Shown here: piece after piece, positions 26,372 to 37,662 of the stretch
Layout of the letters: every line of letters begins with the position of its first letter
Position numbering within the stretch: position 1 is the stretch's first letter
NCBI GenBank assembly: GCA_963707835.1
Contig: CAVPRI010000002.1
Span: 372,001 to 436,000, forward strand
Origin: Bog-473 sp963707835
Lineage (GTDB): Bacteria; Actinomycetota; Acidimicrobiia; Acidimicrobiales; RAAP-2
DNA length: 64,000 bases
Direction: 5' to 3'
Made by a program: the position numbers and the translations under genes
Notes under the pieces: model-generated
What the model saw: only the letters and a program-made list of their open reading frames with translations
The model's database searches: none
Told to the model about the DNA's origin: nothing

Positions 26372-29144
26372 ATGGCGACCGAGGGCCGCGGCGCGGCCCA
26401 CTGCTGCTGCTCGACGGGATGTCGCTGGCGTTCCGGGCCTACTTCGCTCTGCCCGACACGCTGGCCACGACCGAGGGCGTGGTCACGAACGCGGTCCACG
26501 GGTTCACCTCGATGCTGACTACCTGGTACGCGAGCACCGGCCGGCCGCAATGGCGGTGGCGTTCGACCCGCCCGGGGCCACCTTCCGTGACGAGATCCTC
26601 GAGGACTACAAGGCCGGCCGCGCCGAGACGCCGTGGCTGCTCCTGCCCCAGTTCGACATGATCCGCGAGGTGATGGCAGCGCTCGCCATCCCGCTGATCG
26701 AGGCGCCAGGCTTCGAGGCGGACGACGTGATGGCTACCCTGGCCACCGAGGCAGCCGACCGCAAGCACGAGGTGGTGGTGGTGACCGGGGACCGTGACTG
26801 CTTCCAGCTGGTCGCAGGACCCCTACATCCGGGTCCTCTACAACCGGCGCGGGGTGAGCGACTACGTCGCTCTACGACGAGGCCGGGATCGAGGAGCGCA
26901 GCGGCGTGCCACCCTCCAAGTACGTCCTGCTGGCGGCGTTGCGGGGCGACCCGTCCGACAACCTCCCGGGCGTGCCCGGGGTGGGGGAGAAGACCGCCGC
27001 CAAGCTGCTCAACACCTACGGCGACCTCGACGGAATCTTCTCCCACCTCGACGAGCTGACGCCGAAGCTCCGGGAGAACCTGACCGCCCCCGAGGACCGG
27101 GTCCGGTCCAATGTCCGCATCATCCCGCTCGTGCGTGACGTGCCCCTCGGCGTCGACGTGGCAGATCTCGCGCTCGGGGGTTGGGGCCGGGCGCACGCTG
27201 CCGCAACGTTCGACCGCTACGAGATGAAGACGGTGTGGCACCGTCTCGAGGAGCTGCTCGACGCCGGGGCTCTGGGCCGACCCTCGGACCCGGACGAGGG
27301 GACGGGAGCGTGCCCCAGCGGACGCATCGACGGGAGCTGCGTCGACAGGCGGTTCCCGGGCGACATGGAGCCACCGAGCGGAGCGGTCATCGAGCCCCGC
27401 GATGTGCAGCGACGCCGTCCGACGCCGTTGATGCGGTGGCCGCTCTGGCGGCGTTGGTCGCCCGGCCGCGTTGCGTTGGCCGCGCGCTGGAGCGGCCTCC
27501 CTGGTCGGAGCGAGCTGGCGGCGCGTGGTGATCGTGGCCACCGAGGGTGACCAGGCGGGTCTTGGCGTGCTGGTGCGCGGAGCGTTGCTGGGTGACCCGG
27601 AGGTGACTGCCGCCCTCAACACCGTGGTCGGCCGGCCCCGTGGTCGGACACCACGTCAAGGAAGCCATGCGCTCGCTGCTCCCTCTCGGGGTCGATATCA
27701 CCGGGCTCGAGATGGACACGGCGGTGGCGGCCTACCTCCTCGACGCCTCGACGGGCGAGTACGCGCTGGCCCAGCTGCGCCAGCAGACCGGCCAGCTGAC
27801 GCTCGACATCGTCGAGCCGGGCGAGACCGAGGCCGATCTGGCCCGGGAGGCGGCGGCCGAGGCCGTGCGACGTCGCCGCCATGGCGCTCGGGCCTCCGCA
27901 AGCGCCTGGAGTCCGAGGGCATGCGAGGGCCTCCACGACGACATCGAGACGCCGCTCGTGCGGGTGCTGGCCCGGATGGAGGTTGCCGGCATCGGCGTCG
28001 ACGCGGAGAGCTCCAGGCCATCGCCGACTCGCTAGCCGCGTCGCGGCCGAGCTCGAGGCCGAGGTGCACGAGCTCGCCGGTCACGAGTTCAACGTCAACT
28101 CGACCCCGCAGCTGCGCGCCGTGCTCTACGACGAGCTCGGGCTCACGCCGGGCAAGAAGACAAAGACCGGGTACTCGACGGACGCCGGACGCTCGAGAGC
28201 CTGCGCGACGCCCACCCGATCGTCGAGACACTGTTGCGCTACCGCGAGGTGGAGAAGCTGCGCTCCACCTACGGCGAGAGCCTGCTGGCCGAGGTGAAGG
28301 CCGACGGGCGGATCCACGCATCGTTCCGCCAGACCGTGGCGCGGACGGGCCGGCTCTCCTCGGACCGGCCCAACCTGCACAACATCCCGGTGCGCTCCGA
28401 GCTTGGGCAAGCAGTTCCGCACGGGCCTTCGTTCCCGCCGAGGGATGCAGTTCCTGGTGGCGGACTACGACCAGATCGAGCTGCGGTGCATCGCCCACCT
28501 GTCGGGCGACCCGGGCCTGCTCGAGGCCTTGACGTCGGGCACCGACATCCACCGCACGGTGGCCGCCGGCGTCTTCGGGGTTCCGGCCGAGGAGGTCACC
28601 CGCACCCAGCGGGAGTCTGCAAGATGGTCTCCTACGGTCTGGCCTACGGCATGGAGGCCTACGGGCTGAGCCAGCGCCTGGGCGTGGCGGTCGACGAGGC
28701 CGCCGAGATCATGGAGCGCTATTTCGGCGCCTTCCCCGGAGTGCGGCCGCTACATGGACGACACGGTGGCCGAGGCCCAGGTGCGCGGCGACACCCGCAC
28801 CGCGTTCGGGCGCATCCGGCCGCTGCCCGAGCTGCGCCGTCCAACTACCGGGTCCGCCAGGCGGCCGAGCGCCAGGCGATGAACGCCGGGATCCAGGGGC
28901 TGGCGGCCGACATCTTCAAGATGGCCCTGGTCCGCCTGGACCATGACCTCGAGGACCGGGCGCCCGCGAGCCGGCTGGTCCTCCAGGTGCACGACGAGGT
29001 GATCGTCGAGGTGGCGGCCGGGGAGGAGGACGACGGTGCGCCGGCTCACCGAGTCAGCCCTGACCGGGCGGCCGACCTGGCGGTCCCCTTGAGGTCTCGA
29101 TGGCCGACTGGGGTGCGTCGTGGGCCGACGGCCAAGGGCGGTGA
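26372..29144 (+). CDS. polA: DNA polymerase I PolA (many frameshifts)
   Basis: PolA fills gaps and removes RNA primers. All three regions are recognisable across shifting frames. The 5' nuclease has LLLLDGMSLAFRAYFAL, AVAFDPPGATFRDE, GFEADDVMATLA, VVVTGDRDCFQLV and GDPSDNLPGVPGVGEKTAAK. A 3' exonuclease-like middle includes GLEMDTAVAAYLLD and appears to lack an intact proofreading site, as in other actinobacteria. The polymerase has RTGRLSSDRPNLHNIPVR, FLVADYDQIELRCIAHLSGD, KMVSYGLAYGM and LVLQVHDEVIVEV. At least ten one-base slips are needed for one frame of about 920 residues. Because the enzyme is important and every motif is kept, these look like sequence errors. The end at 29144 follows from the last motif frame (ADLAVPLEVSMADWGASWADG). 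Confidence 0.85.
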
Positions 29145-29262
29145 GGCGGTGGTAGGATTCTCTGCCTTGCCCGCCGGCCCGGCGGCGGCGCACCGTACCC
29201 GACGAGCCAGACCCCGGCGCGGTCCTGCGGTTGCACGGCGCAACCCAGAAAGGAGCTTCACC

Positions 29263-30657
29263 ATGGCCGACAGCCACGTCAGCACGCACCAGCCTTCTCT
29301 CCCCCGAGCAGATGGGCACCTTCGACGAGCAAGGCCACTACATCCCCCGCCCGATCACCGAGGACGACATGGGGGACGCCTATCTCGAGGAGGCGATGGC
29401 CGGCACGATCATCGAGTTCGACGACGGCGACCTCGTCGAGGGCAACGTGGTCAAGATCGACCGCGACGAGGTGCTGCTCGACATCGGCTTCAAGTCCGAG
29501 GGCGTGATCCCGGCCCGGGAGCTCTCCATCCGCAACGACGTCCATCCCGAACGAGATCGTCTCCCTCGGTGACCACGTCGAGGCCCTGGTGCTCCAGAAG
29601 GAGGACAAGGAGGGCCGGCTCGTCCTCTCGAAGAAGCGGGCGCAGTACGAGCGGGCCTGGGCGACCATCGAGCAGCTGAAGGACACCGACGAGATCGTGA
29701 AGGGCCCGGTCATCGAGGTCGTCAAGGGCGGCCTGATCGTCGACATCGGCCTGCGCGGCTTCCTGCCCGCCTCCCTGGTCGAGCTACGCCGCGTGCGCGA
29801 GCTCCAGCCCTACGTGGGCAAGGTGATCGAGGCCAAGATCATCGAGCTCGACCGCAACCGCAACAACGTGGTCCTGTCCCGCCGGGCCTGGCTCGAGGAG
29901 GCCCAGAAGGAGCAGCGCGGCGACTTCCTGCACAACCTCAAGCCGGGCGAGCGCCGCAAGGGCGTGGTCTCCTCGGTGGTCAACTTCGGTGCCTTCGTCG
30001 ACCTCGGCGGGATGGACGGCCTCGTGCACGTCTCCGAGCTCAGCTGGAAGCACGTCGACCATCCCTCCTCGGTGGTCCAGGTCGGTGACGAGATCGAGGT
30101 CGAGGTGCTCGACGTCGATCTCGACAAGGAGCGGATCAGCCTGTCGCTCAAGGCCACCCAGACCGACCCCTGGCAGGAGTTCGCCGACAGCCACGAGGTC
30201 GGCCAGCTGGTCTACGGCCGCATCACCAAGCTGGTCCCCTTCGGCGCCTTCGTCCAGGTGGGCGACGGCATCGAGGGCCTGGTGCACATCTCGGAGATGG
30301 CGGCCCACCACGTGGACCTGCCCGAGCAGGTGGTCAGCCCGGGCGAGGAGCTGTGGGTCAAGATCATCGAGATCGACCTGCAGCGCCGGCGGATCAGCCT
30401 CTCGATCAAGCAGGCCGCCGAGGGCGGCGAGGTCTCCGAGGAGTACCGCGAGGCCTTCGGGGCGCACGCCTACGACGCCGAGGGCAACTACATCGGCAAT
30501 TACGACTACTCCGAGGGCGAGTTCACCCCCGAGACCGAGGCCCAGGCGGCCTGGGCCGACTACGCGGCCGAGGCGAGCTCGACCGAGGCTGCGGGCACCG
30601 AGGACACCGGCGATTGCAGCGCCCGAGGCCCCAGCGGAGGATGCTCCGGACGCCTGA
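29263..30657 (+). CDS. rpsA: 30S ribosomal protein S1 (three frameshifts)
   Basis: S1 helps mRNA bind the 30S subunit. Four S1 RNA-binding domains are visible: EGNVVKIDRDEVLLDIGFKS; GPVIEVVKGGLIVDIGLRGF; KGVVSSVVNFGAFVDLGGMD then GLVHVSELSW; and GRITKLVPFGAFVQVGDGIE then GLVHISEMA. The ATG at 29263 follows AAGGAGC with good spacing, an unusually strong ribosome site here. Slips near 29295, 29548 and 30612 break the frame. With the last repaired the tail reads APEAPAEDAPDA and ends at 30657, a more typical acidic S1 tail than the alternative ending at 30671. Order after polA matches actinobacteria, but coaE, normally next, is 20 kb away. Confidence 0.88.
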
Positions 30658-30739
30658 GCGCCGGGCGCTGACGTCTCCACCAAGACACGGGTCGCGCCGC
30701 AGTCGGGTAATCAGCATCGCCCGGCGTCATGGGGAGCAG

Positions 30740-32404
30740 ATGAGCATCGACACTGCGCGACGAGCCCGTCGGTCGCTGCGCCCGAGTCCGGCCCGGCCGC
30801 CACCGAGCCCGAAGCGTGGGCCACTCTGCGCGGTCGATGGCGGACCGCCGTGGGCATCGGCGTCGGTGGTCGTCGTGGTCGGCGGGATCGTCCTGCGCTT
30901 CTGGACCCGCTCGCCCTGTGGCTCGACGAGGCCCTCACGGTCGACATCGCCCGGCAGCCGCTGCACGCCAACTGCCACATGCTCTCGGCAGGACGGCGCG
31001 CCGCCGCTCTACTACGTCCTGCTCCACTTCTGGATGAAGATCTTCGGGTCGCTCGGACCTGGGCGTGCGCTCGCTGTCCGGGGTGATCTCGGTGCTCACC
31101 TTGCCGGTGGCCTGGTTCGCCGGGCGCCGCTACGGCGGGAGCGGCGCGGGGCCTGGGTCGTCCTGGTCCTCCTGGCCAGCGCGCCCTTCGCCGTCTACTA
31201 CGCCACCGAGGCGCGCATGTACGCGCTGGTGATGTTGCTCGAGCGCCTCGGGTTCCTCGCGCTGCGCGCGGGCGATGCGAGCGGCCCCGGCCGGGCAACC
31301 TCGTCGCCGGTGGCGGTGGTCACGGCGGCGCTGCTCTACACCCAGTACTGGGCGCTGTACCTGGTGGCCGCGTGGCCGTGTGGCTGCTCTGGCAGGGCCT
31401 GGCGGGGCCGGCCGGCGTGGCGCCGCCCGATGCCCGCTGGGCCTTCGGCGCCTGGTGGTCGGGTGCCTGGCCTTCGCTGCCCTGGCTGCCCACCTTCTTC
31501 TTCCAGTCGCGCCACACCGGGACGCCGTGGGCGGCGCCGGCCAACTTCGCCGCCATCATCAGCGCCCTCACCGGGTTCACCGACAACCAGGCCACCTTGT
31601 CGCTGACCGGGTCCAACCAGGGCCGGCTGCTGGCACTCGGCTACTTCGTCCTCGCCTTCCTGGCCTCTTCGGACTGGCCCGGGACCGCTGGCACATCGAC
31701 CTCGACGTGCGCACCCGACCCACTGGCCCGGGGACTGGCCTTCGTCGTGTTCGGCGACCCTGGTCGCGGCCGTGGCCGGCGGGCTCCTCACCAAGAGCGG
31801 CTTCTCGACCCGCTACGCCTCGGTGGTGTTCGTCCCCTTCCTGGTCCTGGTGGTGATCGGGGCCGCTCACCCTCGCGACCCGAGCTGCGCACGGTCGCTC
31901 GTCGGCGTCGTGGCGGCCGCCGGGCTTGGCCGTCGGCGCCCAGAACGTGTACCACCCAGCGGACCCAGGCCCCGCCGGTGGCGGCGGTGCTCGAGCGCGC
32001 AGGCCCACGCCGGTGACATCGTCGCCTTCTGCCCCGACCAGCTCGGGCCCGCCGTGCTACCGCCTGACCTGCCCGACGGCGGCTACCGGCCGATCACCTT
32101 CCCCGCGGTGGCAAGGCCCGGCGATCATCGACTGGATCGACTACAAGGCCGCCGACAAGCAAAGCCGGTGCGCTTCGCCGCCGCTCGTCCAGGTGATGGC
32201 CGCGCCGGCTCGACCACGATCTGGCTGGTGTGGGCGCCCGGCTACCAGGGCTACGGCACCCGTTGCGAGACCATCGCCACCCAGCTGCTCGACCCCGGGT
32301 ATGGCGGCCACCAATGGGTCATCCAGCAGCCCGGCAAGTACTACCAGCCGATGGACCTGACCCAGTTCGAGCCCCGGGGCCCGGCGAGCGCGGCCAGGTC
32401 GTGA
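30740..32404 (+). CDS. Multi-pass membrane glycosyltransferase of the GT39/ArnT type (frameshifted)
   Basis: Pieces in several frames combine to an integral membrane protein of about 550 residues. The N-terminal helix SVVVVVGGIVLRFWTRSP is followed by an LWLDEA-like motif and LTVDIARQPL; the acidic residues in the first outer loop are typical of C-type transferases using polyprenyl-phosphate sugars. Next come a DGAPPLYY/LLHFWMKIFG segment, LTLPVAWFAGRRYGG, APFAVYYATEARMYALVMLL and FSTRYASVVFVPFLVLVVIG. ATG 30740 follows GGGGAGCAG. The end overlaps the next gene by GTGA. At least five slips break it. It likely adds sugars to a surface glycan or protein outside the membrane; donor and acceptor are unknown. 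Confidence 0.6.
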
Positions 32405-33548
32405 GCCGGGCCGGTCGCCGCGAGGCAGCCTGGCGCCGCCCTCGCTCGCGGCCGCTGCGCTCCGTCGTCGTCGGCCCGCATCTCGTCGCTCGGGGGCGCT
32501 CGGGCCCTGCGCCCACCTCGTGGTCGATCACGGCCACCCGAGCGCGGCCGACAGCTTCCGGGTCCACCAGGGCCTGCTCGCCTGGGACGCCGGCTTCTAC
32601 GAGTCGATCGCCCGGTTCGGCTACGGGCCCTTCGGGCACCAGGCACTGCGGTTCTTCCCCCTCTTCCCGCTGGCCGCCCGGGCCCTGGGTGCACTGCCGG
32701 GCGTCGGCGACCGGGCCGGCCCTGGTGGTGGTGGCCAACTTGGCGGCCCTCGTGGCGCCGCCCTGCTGGTCGTGCTGGTGCGTCGCGAGACGGGCGACCC
32801 TGCGCTGGCGCGAGCGCGCGGCCTGGCTGCTCTCGCTGGCCCCGCCGGCCTTACGCTGGTGCTGGGCTACGCCGAGGGTCTGCTGCTCGTCCTGCGCGAT
32901 CGGCGTGCTTCCTCGCGCGTCCGCGCCGGACCAGGCCCTGGTGGTGGTGGGCGGCGGCGCTCGGCTACGCGGCTGGGCTGACCCGGCCGCTCGGCGTGCT
33001 CCTGCGTGGTCCCGGTGGCGATCGAGGCCGTGCGGCGCTGGCAGGGCCGGCGCACGGGCCGACCGGCTGGTCCCGTGCTGGCGGTGGTGGCCCCGGTGGC
33101 CGGCACGGTCACCTTCTCGGCCTGGTCCGCCGGTGGCCACGGCGACTTCTGGTTGCCCCTGCGGGTCCAGACCCAGGCCGGAGCACCACGGAGGTCTGGC
33201 GGACCCCGTGCGCACCCTGCTCGACGACGCCCGCGGCGTGCTGCACCACCACGTCGGGACGGCCCTGCACGTGCCCTGGGTCATCCTCGTTGCCGTCCTG
33301 CTCGTGGTGTGTTGGCGCCGCCTGCCCGGCCGCCTACGGAGCGTTCGCCACCGCGGTGGTGCTGCGTCGGGCTGAGCGGCACCAACCTCGACTCCTTCGA
33401 GCGCTACGCGCTGAGTGCGTTCCCCTGGTCATCGTTGCGGCGATGGACCTTCATGCGGGTTCGAGTGGATCCGCTCCAGCGTCCTGACCCTGGCGTTGCT
33501 ACGCCGCCGCCTTCGGCCGGGTACTGCCGTGGGGTCGGCGTCCACTAA
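32401..33548 (+). CDS. Membrane mannosyltransferase-like protein, PIG-V type (frameshifted)
   Basis: Fragments read LLAWDAGFYESIARFGYG and ALRFFPLFPLAARALGALPG, the WD-x-x-(F/Y)Y and FFPLFP pattern of PIG-V-like mannosyltransferases. Further membrane segments include VVVANLAALVA, AAWLLSLAPPAL, VLGYAEGLLLVL, VPVAIEAVRRW and VILVAVLLVVCW, and a later 'NLDSFERYALSAFP' matches the family's C-terminal part. At least five slips make exact limits uncertain; the start GTG overlaps the previous stop and the end at 33548 is a best guess. The pair with the upstream transferase suggests joint work on a polyprenyl-linked glycan. The function is inferred from family pattern only. Confidence 0.5.
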
Positions 33549-33628
33549 CCTCCTGGGACGATCCGTCGTGCCGGCTCGAGACCGGCGCCCGGCGGCCACC
33601 GAGCCCGGGGAAGTGTGAGCACGGACGC

Positions 33629-35161
33629 ATGAGCACCAGCGGGGGCGACCAGGAGAGGCGACCCGGTCGTCATCATCGGCGCCGGCCCGGCCGGCCTCAC
33701 CGCCGCCTACCAGCTGGTCAAGGCCGGCCCCGGCCGTCGTGGTCGAGGCCGACGACGTGGTCGGGCGGCATCAGCCGCACCGTCGAGCGCGACGGCTGGC
33801 GGTTCGACATCGGCGGCCACCGCTTCTTCACCAAGGTGCAGCCGGTCGAGGACCTCTGGCACGAGATCCTGCCCGACGAGGACTTCCTGCTGCGCCCGCG
33901 GATGAGCCGCATCTTCTACGAGGGCAAGTACTACGACTACCCGCTCAGGGCCACGAACGCCCTGCGGAACCTCGGGGCCTGAGGAGGCCTTCCGGTGCGG
34001 GCTGCTCGTACCTGCGGGCCCGGATCCCTCCGCCCAAGGACCAGACCAACTACGAGGGCTGGCTGGTGGCGCGGTTCGGCTGGCGCCTGTACCGGACCTT
34101 CTTCAAGACCTACACCGAGAAGGTCTGGGGCGTGCCGGTCTCGCGAGATGCCGGCCGACTGGGCGGCCCAGCGGGTCAAGAACCTCGACCTGGGCAAGGC
34201 CATCGTCAACGCCGCTCAGCACCCAGGCGCAACCAGAAGGAGATCACCACCCTGATCGAGGAGTTCCAGTACCCCAAGTACGGGCCCGGGATGATGTGGG
34301 AGCGCTGCCGGGACCTGGTCGAAGGGGCCGGGGGCACGGTCCTGATGCGAGACCGGCGTCGACCGCCATCCACGTCGAGGACGGCCGGGCCACCGGGGTC
34401 ACGCTCCGCCACGCCGACGGGCGCGACCGAGCGGGTCGCGGCCAGCCACGTGATCTCGTCGATGCCGATGGCCGAGCTGGCGGCGGCGATCGACCCGCCG
34501 GCCCCCGCCGGAGGTGCGGCAGGCCGGGCGCGACCTGCACTACCGGGACTTCCTCACCGTGGCGCTGGTCGTCCCCGAGGACGCGGGCTTCCCCGACAAC
34601 TGGATCTACATCCACGCCACCGGACGTCGCGGTCGGGCGGATCCAGAACTTCGGCTCGTGGTCGCCCTACATGGTCAAGGAGGGCCGCACCTGCCTCGGG
34701 CCTCGAGTACTTCGTCTTCGAGGGTGACGAGCTCTGGTCGAGCCCCGACGACGATGCTCGTCGAGCAGGCCACGCGCGAGCTCGGCGATCCTCGGGTCTG
34801 GTCGACGCCTCGGAGGTCGAGCGCGGGTACGTGGTCCGCATGCCCAAGGCGTACCCCTACTACGACGACGCCTACCAGGCGAACGTCGAGACGATCGTGC
34901 AAGTGGCTCGACGTCGAGGCCCCCAACGTGCATCCCGTCGGCCGCAACGGGATGCACAAGTACAACAACCAGGACCACTCGATGTACACGGCCATGCTCA
35001 CGGTCGAGAACATCGTGGCCGATGGTCAGAACGACATCTGGGCGGTCAACGTCGAGGAGGAGTACCACGAGCAGGGCGACAAGTCGCCGGGCTCGGGTTC
35101 GGGCACCGGCCGCGACGCCCCGATCCTGCCGCCGCCCTCGACGCCGTCCCGGCAGCCCTAG
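33629..35161 (+). CDS. FAD-dependent oxidoreductase, UDP-galactopyranose mutase-like (frameshifted)
   Basis: The dinucleotide motif VIIGAGPAGLTAAYQLVKAG appears one frame over from the start. The next segments are VVEADDVVGG with ISRTVERDGWRFDIGGHRFF, then TKVQPVEDLWHEIL, MSRIFYEGKYYDYPL, WLVARFGWRLYRTFFKTYTE and KVWGVPVSEMPADWAAQRVK. This is the amine-oxidase/mutase flavoprotein fold common in polysaccharide loci; Glf-type enzymes make UDP-galactofuranose. The C-terminal part (PKAYPYYDDAYQ, GRNGMHKYNNQDHSM) matches a family annotated as NAD(P)/FAD proteins beside glycosyltransferases, so mutase activity is not assured. Several slips break it; the total is about 510 residues. The stop at 35161 meets the convergent DUF2304 gene, and clean sequence resumes there. 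Confidence 0.7.
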
Positions 35162-35535
35162 AGAGTCGGGCGTGGCTCCTGGCCCCGCTCCACCTCGTAA
35201 CGGAGCTCCATCTCGTACCGGAGCAGGGCGATCTCCTCGGCCAGTGTCCGTGAACGATCCTCGAGACGGCCGATCTCCCAGCTGAGCCGCACGCAGACGA
35301 CCAGGAGGAACAGGCTGGCCACGATGGCCGCCAAGTCAGGCGGGTTCTGGACGCCCATGGCGTGGGCCAGCGAGTTGAAGAGCCCGGGGAAGATGGCGAA
35401 GAACAGGATGACCAGGGCCACGCCCAGCCAGACCACGGCGTACTTCTCCCTGATGTGACGGCGCCTGGTCAGCTCGAGCACGGCGACCAGGGTGGTCAGC
35501 GCGCACGCCAGCGCCACAATGTGCACTCCGCTCAC
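35158..35535 (-). CDS. DUF2304 small membrane protein
   Basis: The 125-residue protein has three hydrophobic helices (HIVALACALTTLVAVLEL, YAVVWLGVALVILFFAIF and AAIVASLFLLVVCVRLSW) and then a charged coil (LEDRSRTLAEEIALLRYEME). RRRHIREKYAVVWL is the DUF2304 hallmark. This family is regularly found beside GT2 polyprenyl-phosphate glycosyltransferases, as here, and may anchor or assist them. The GTG at 35535 was chosen for its GGAGGAG site and its GTGA overlap with the upstream gene's stop. Confidence 0.85.
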   Translation of the reverse strand: MSGVHIVALACALTTLVAVLELTRRRHIREKYAVVWLGVALVILFFAIFPGLFNSLAHAMGVQNPPDLAAIVASLFLLVVCVRLSWEIGRLEDRSRTLAEEIALLRYEMELRYEVERGQEPRPTL

Positions 35536-36269
35536 GGTGTCTCCTCCTTGGGATGCGAGTGGCGGCGGAAGACCGACAGCAACAGCATGAGCACCACGCG
35601 TACCAGATAGGTGGCGGCCCGCCAGGACGACTGGCTCGGGTGTCCCGCCGCCCGTGGACGCATGGTGACCGGGATCTGGTCGACCGTTCCACCCGCGTCG
35701 GCCAGGATCATGAGGGACTCGACCGTGTCCGCCAGGTAGTCGGCCGGGTAGGTGAGGGCGAACAGCTCGATGGCGGCCCGGTTGTGGGCCCGGAAACCCG
35801 AGGTGACGTCGGTCAATGTGCGCCCGGTGACCCGGGAGAGGTACCAGGCCAGCAGCCGCATGGCCGCCCGGCGTGGCCCGGGCACCTCGTCGTCTCCCTG
35901 GCCGGCGAAGCGGGCGCCGATCACCACGTGGGGCGTGGGGCCCGGATCGAGCTGCTCGAGCAGCCGCGAGATGTCGCGCGGGTCGTGTTGCCCGTCGGCG
36001 TCGACCTGCACGAGCGCCTGGTAGTCGCCCGAAGCGGCCACGCGGAAGCCGACCCGCATGGCGCCTCCGACGCCCAGGTTGAAGACGTTGGACACGACAT
36101 CGGCACCCGCCGCGGCGGCACGGGCGCCGGTGTGGTCGGCCGAACCGTCGTTGACTACCAGGACCTGCGCGGCCGGGCACGCGGCCTCGACCTCCTTCAC
36201 CACGAGGTCGACTGAGCGCTCCTCGTTGAAGGCGGGGAGGACGATGAGGAGTTGCGCCTGATCAGACAT
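35532..36269 (-). CDS. Glycosyltransferase family 2, polyprenyl-phosphate sugar synthase type
   Basis: This 245-residue GT-A enzyme resembles dolichyl-phosphate mannose synthase, which makes the lipid-linked donor used by membrane transferases. Motifs: LLIVLPAFNEE at the start, VLVVNDGSADHT, the metal-binding QVDADGQHDP, VIGARFAG, and DVTSGFRAHNRAA near the acceptor site. A C-terminal hydrophobic stretch (YLVRVVLMLLLSVF) suggests membrane contact. It sits between DUF2304 and a GT39-like membrane enzyme with overlaps at both ends, a logical unit: donor synthesis, partner protein and donor use. Confidence 0.9.
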   Translation of the reverse strand: MSDQAQLLIVLPAFNEERSVDLVVKEVEAACPAAQVLVVNDGSADHTGARAAAAGADVVSNVFNLGVGGAMRVGFRVAASGDYQALVQVDADGQHDPRDISRLLEQLDPGPTPHVVIGARFAGQGDDEVPGPRRAAMRLLAWYLSRVTGRTLTDVTSGFRAHNRAAIELFALTYPADYLADTVESLMILADAGGTVDQIPVTMRPRAAGHPSQSSWRAATYLVRVVLMLLLSVFRRHSHPKEETP

Positions 36270-37620
36270 GGCTCGGCACCAGTCCGGCCGTGTCGTGGGG
36301 TGCCGCGATCGTGGGGTCAGTGTCCGCTCCGGTGGGCGCCGGTCTCTCCGGGAGGATCTTGTCCCAGGCCCAGGCCACGGTGACCGACGACATGATGACC
36401 AGGCAGACCTCGAAGGGCAGGCGGTACCGCGTGTTGCCGAAGGCGACGATCACCGCCAGGACGACGTTCACCCCGACCGCCCAGAGCGGGTACACCGGGA
36501 TTCGGGCACGTCGCAGGAGGACCGTGCCCGCGATGGAGAGAGGGAGGAGGGCGTAGTAGGCGCCCAGGCCGACCAGCGCCCAATTGTGCGGGCGGGTCTC
36601 GATCAGGGTGTCGAGGTCGATCTGTTGGAGCGGGTGGAAGAAACCGAAGGCCCGGCCGAGCTTGGCCAGGGCCACCGGCACCAGGCGGTTCTCGTGGTGG
36701 CTGATGAACGTGAGTGCGTCGTGCTGGAAGTGGGCACCTTGAGCCGATTCGTCCTCGCCCTTGGGGATCGACTTCGCATCGTTCAGCGCGCACCCCATCG
36801 ACCAGTAGCCCTCGAGCGGGCCCGAGAAGGTCGTCGCACAGTTGGCCGAGGACAGCGTGATGCCTTCCCCGTCGCTGATGAAGGTCGGCTTTTCGAAGCG
36901 CGCCATGTTGTAGCCGACCCACGGGGCGATCACGGCCAGCGATGCGACCAGTCCGGCTCCGAGGACGGCCATCCGCCGTGGCCACGACAGTGTCCGGGCG
37001 AGCAGGCAGACCGGCACCAGGATGAGCAGGAGGAGGAGGGCCAGCTCGTCGTGGCACAGCATGGTGAGCCCGAGGACGACGCCCAGCCACACGACGCGCG
37101 CCATGGTGGGCTGGCGCCAGAAGCGGTAGGTGCACAGGAGGACGGCGGCCACCACCAGTGGCTCGATGGTCTCGGCCGCCACCTGTTCGGCGGACATCCA
37201 CATATTCGGGAGCAGGGCGAAGAGGAACGCAGTGACGAGCCCGACCCGGCGTCCGCCGATCTCCCTCCCGGCGAGGCCGCCGACCACGATGGCTGCCGCG
37301 CTCAACAGGGCCGACCAGATCCGGGCGGCGAAGAAGCTCTTGAGGCCGAGGATCACCGGGACGGTGAGCAGGACCATGAACCCCGGCGCATAGGCCGCGG
37401 AGGGCACGACCTGGTGATGGAACCACAGGTAGTTGAACGGATCGATGAAACCGTGCCCCTCGACCAGGAGGCGGGCTCCGTTGTAGTAGAAGAACGGGTC
37501 ACCGCCGGCCTGTCGGTTCGGGCGGCCGGCGATGGTGCCGATCCGGATGCCGGTTCCGACCACGGTCCACACGGCGAGCCATGGCCAGAACCGCCGTCGA
37601 CGATGCATGGACGGCAACAT
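36262..37620 (-). CDS. Membrane glycosyltransferase, GT39/ArnT-like
   Basis: The 452-residue protein has about ten hydrophobic helices. After the first helix comes GGDPFFYYNGARLLVEGHGF with the acidic residue expected in the first outer loop of C-type transferases. Later parts include APGFMVLLTVPVILG, LFALLPNMWMSAEQVAAE, APWVGYNMARFEKP and a terminal VAFGNTRYRLPFEV. ATG 37620 was preferred (ATG 37608 is also possible); earlier codons lack membrane character. It overlaps the GT2 start by 8 bp. It probably uses the lipid-linked sugar made by the GT2 enzyme to modify an outer glycan. The membrane protein at 43855 looks like a relative (both have an ITLSSANCATTFSGPL/VIAGANCPVTYGGPL-type loop). 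Confidence 0.75.
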   Translation of the reverse strand: MLPSMHRRRRFWPWLAVWTVVGTGIRIGTIAGRPNRQAGGDPFFYYNGARLLVEGHGFIDPFNYLWFHHQVVPSAAYAPGFMVLLTVPVILGLKSFFAARIWSALLSAAAIVVGGLAGREIGGRRVGLVTAFLFALLPNMWMSAEQVAAETIEPLVVAAVLLCTYRFWRQPTMARVVWLGVVLGLTMLCHDELALLLLLILVPVCLLARTLSWPRRMAVLGAGLVASLAVIAPWVGYNMARFEKPTFISDGEGITLSSANCATTFSGPLEGYWSMGCALNDAKSIPKGEDESAQGAHFQHDALTFISHHENRLVPVALAKLGRAFGFFHPLQQIDLDTLIETRPHNWALVGLGAYYALLPLSIAGTVLLRRARIPVYPLWAVGVNVVLAVIVAFGNTRYRLPFEVCLVIMSSVTVAWAWDKILPERPAPTGADTDPTIAAPHDTAGLVPSHV

Positions 37621-37662
37621 TACGTCGGGCGGTGTCAACCCCGTGAGGACCGTTGTGCCACC

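Noticed and set aside
36268..37662. N-terminal extension of the acyltransferase at 37663 back to 36268
   Set aside because: That stretch is the antisense shadow of the membrane transferase gene and has no membrane or family character. The family begins just after 37663.
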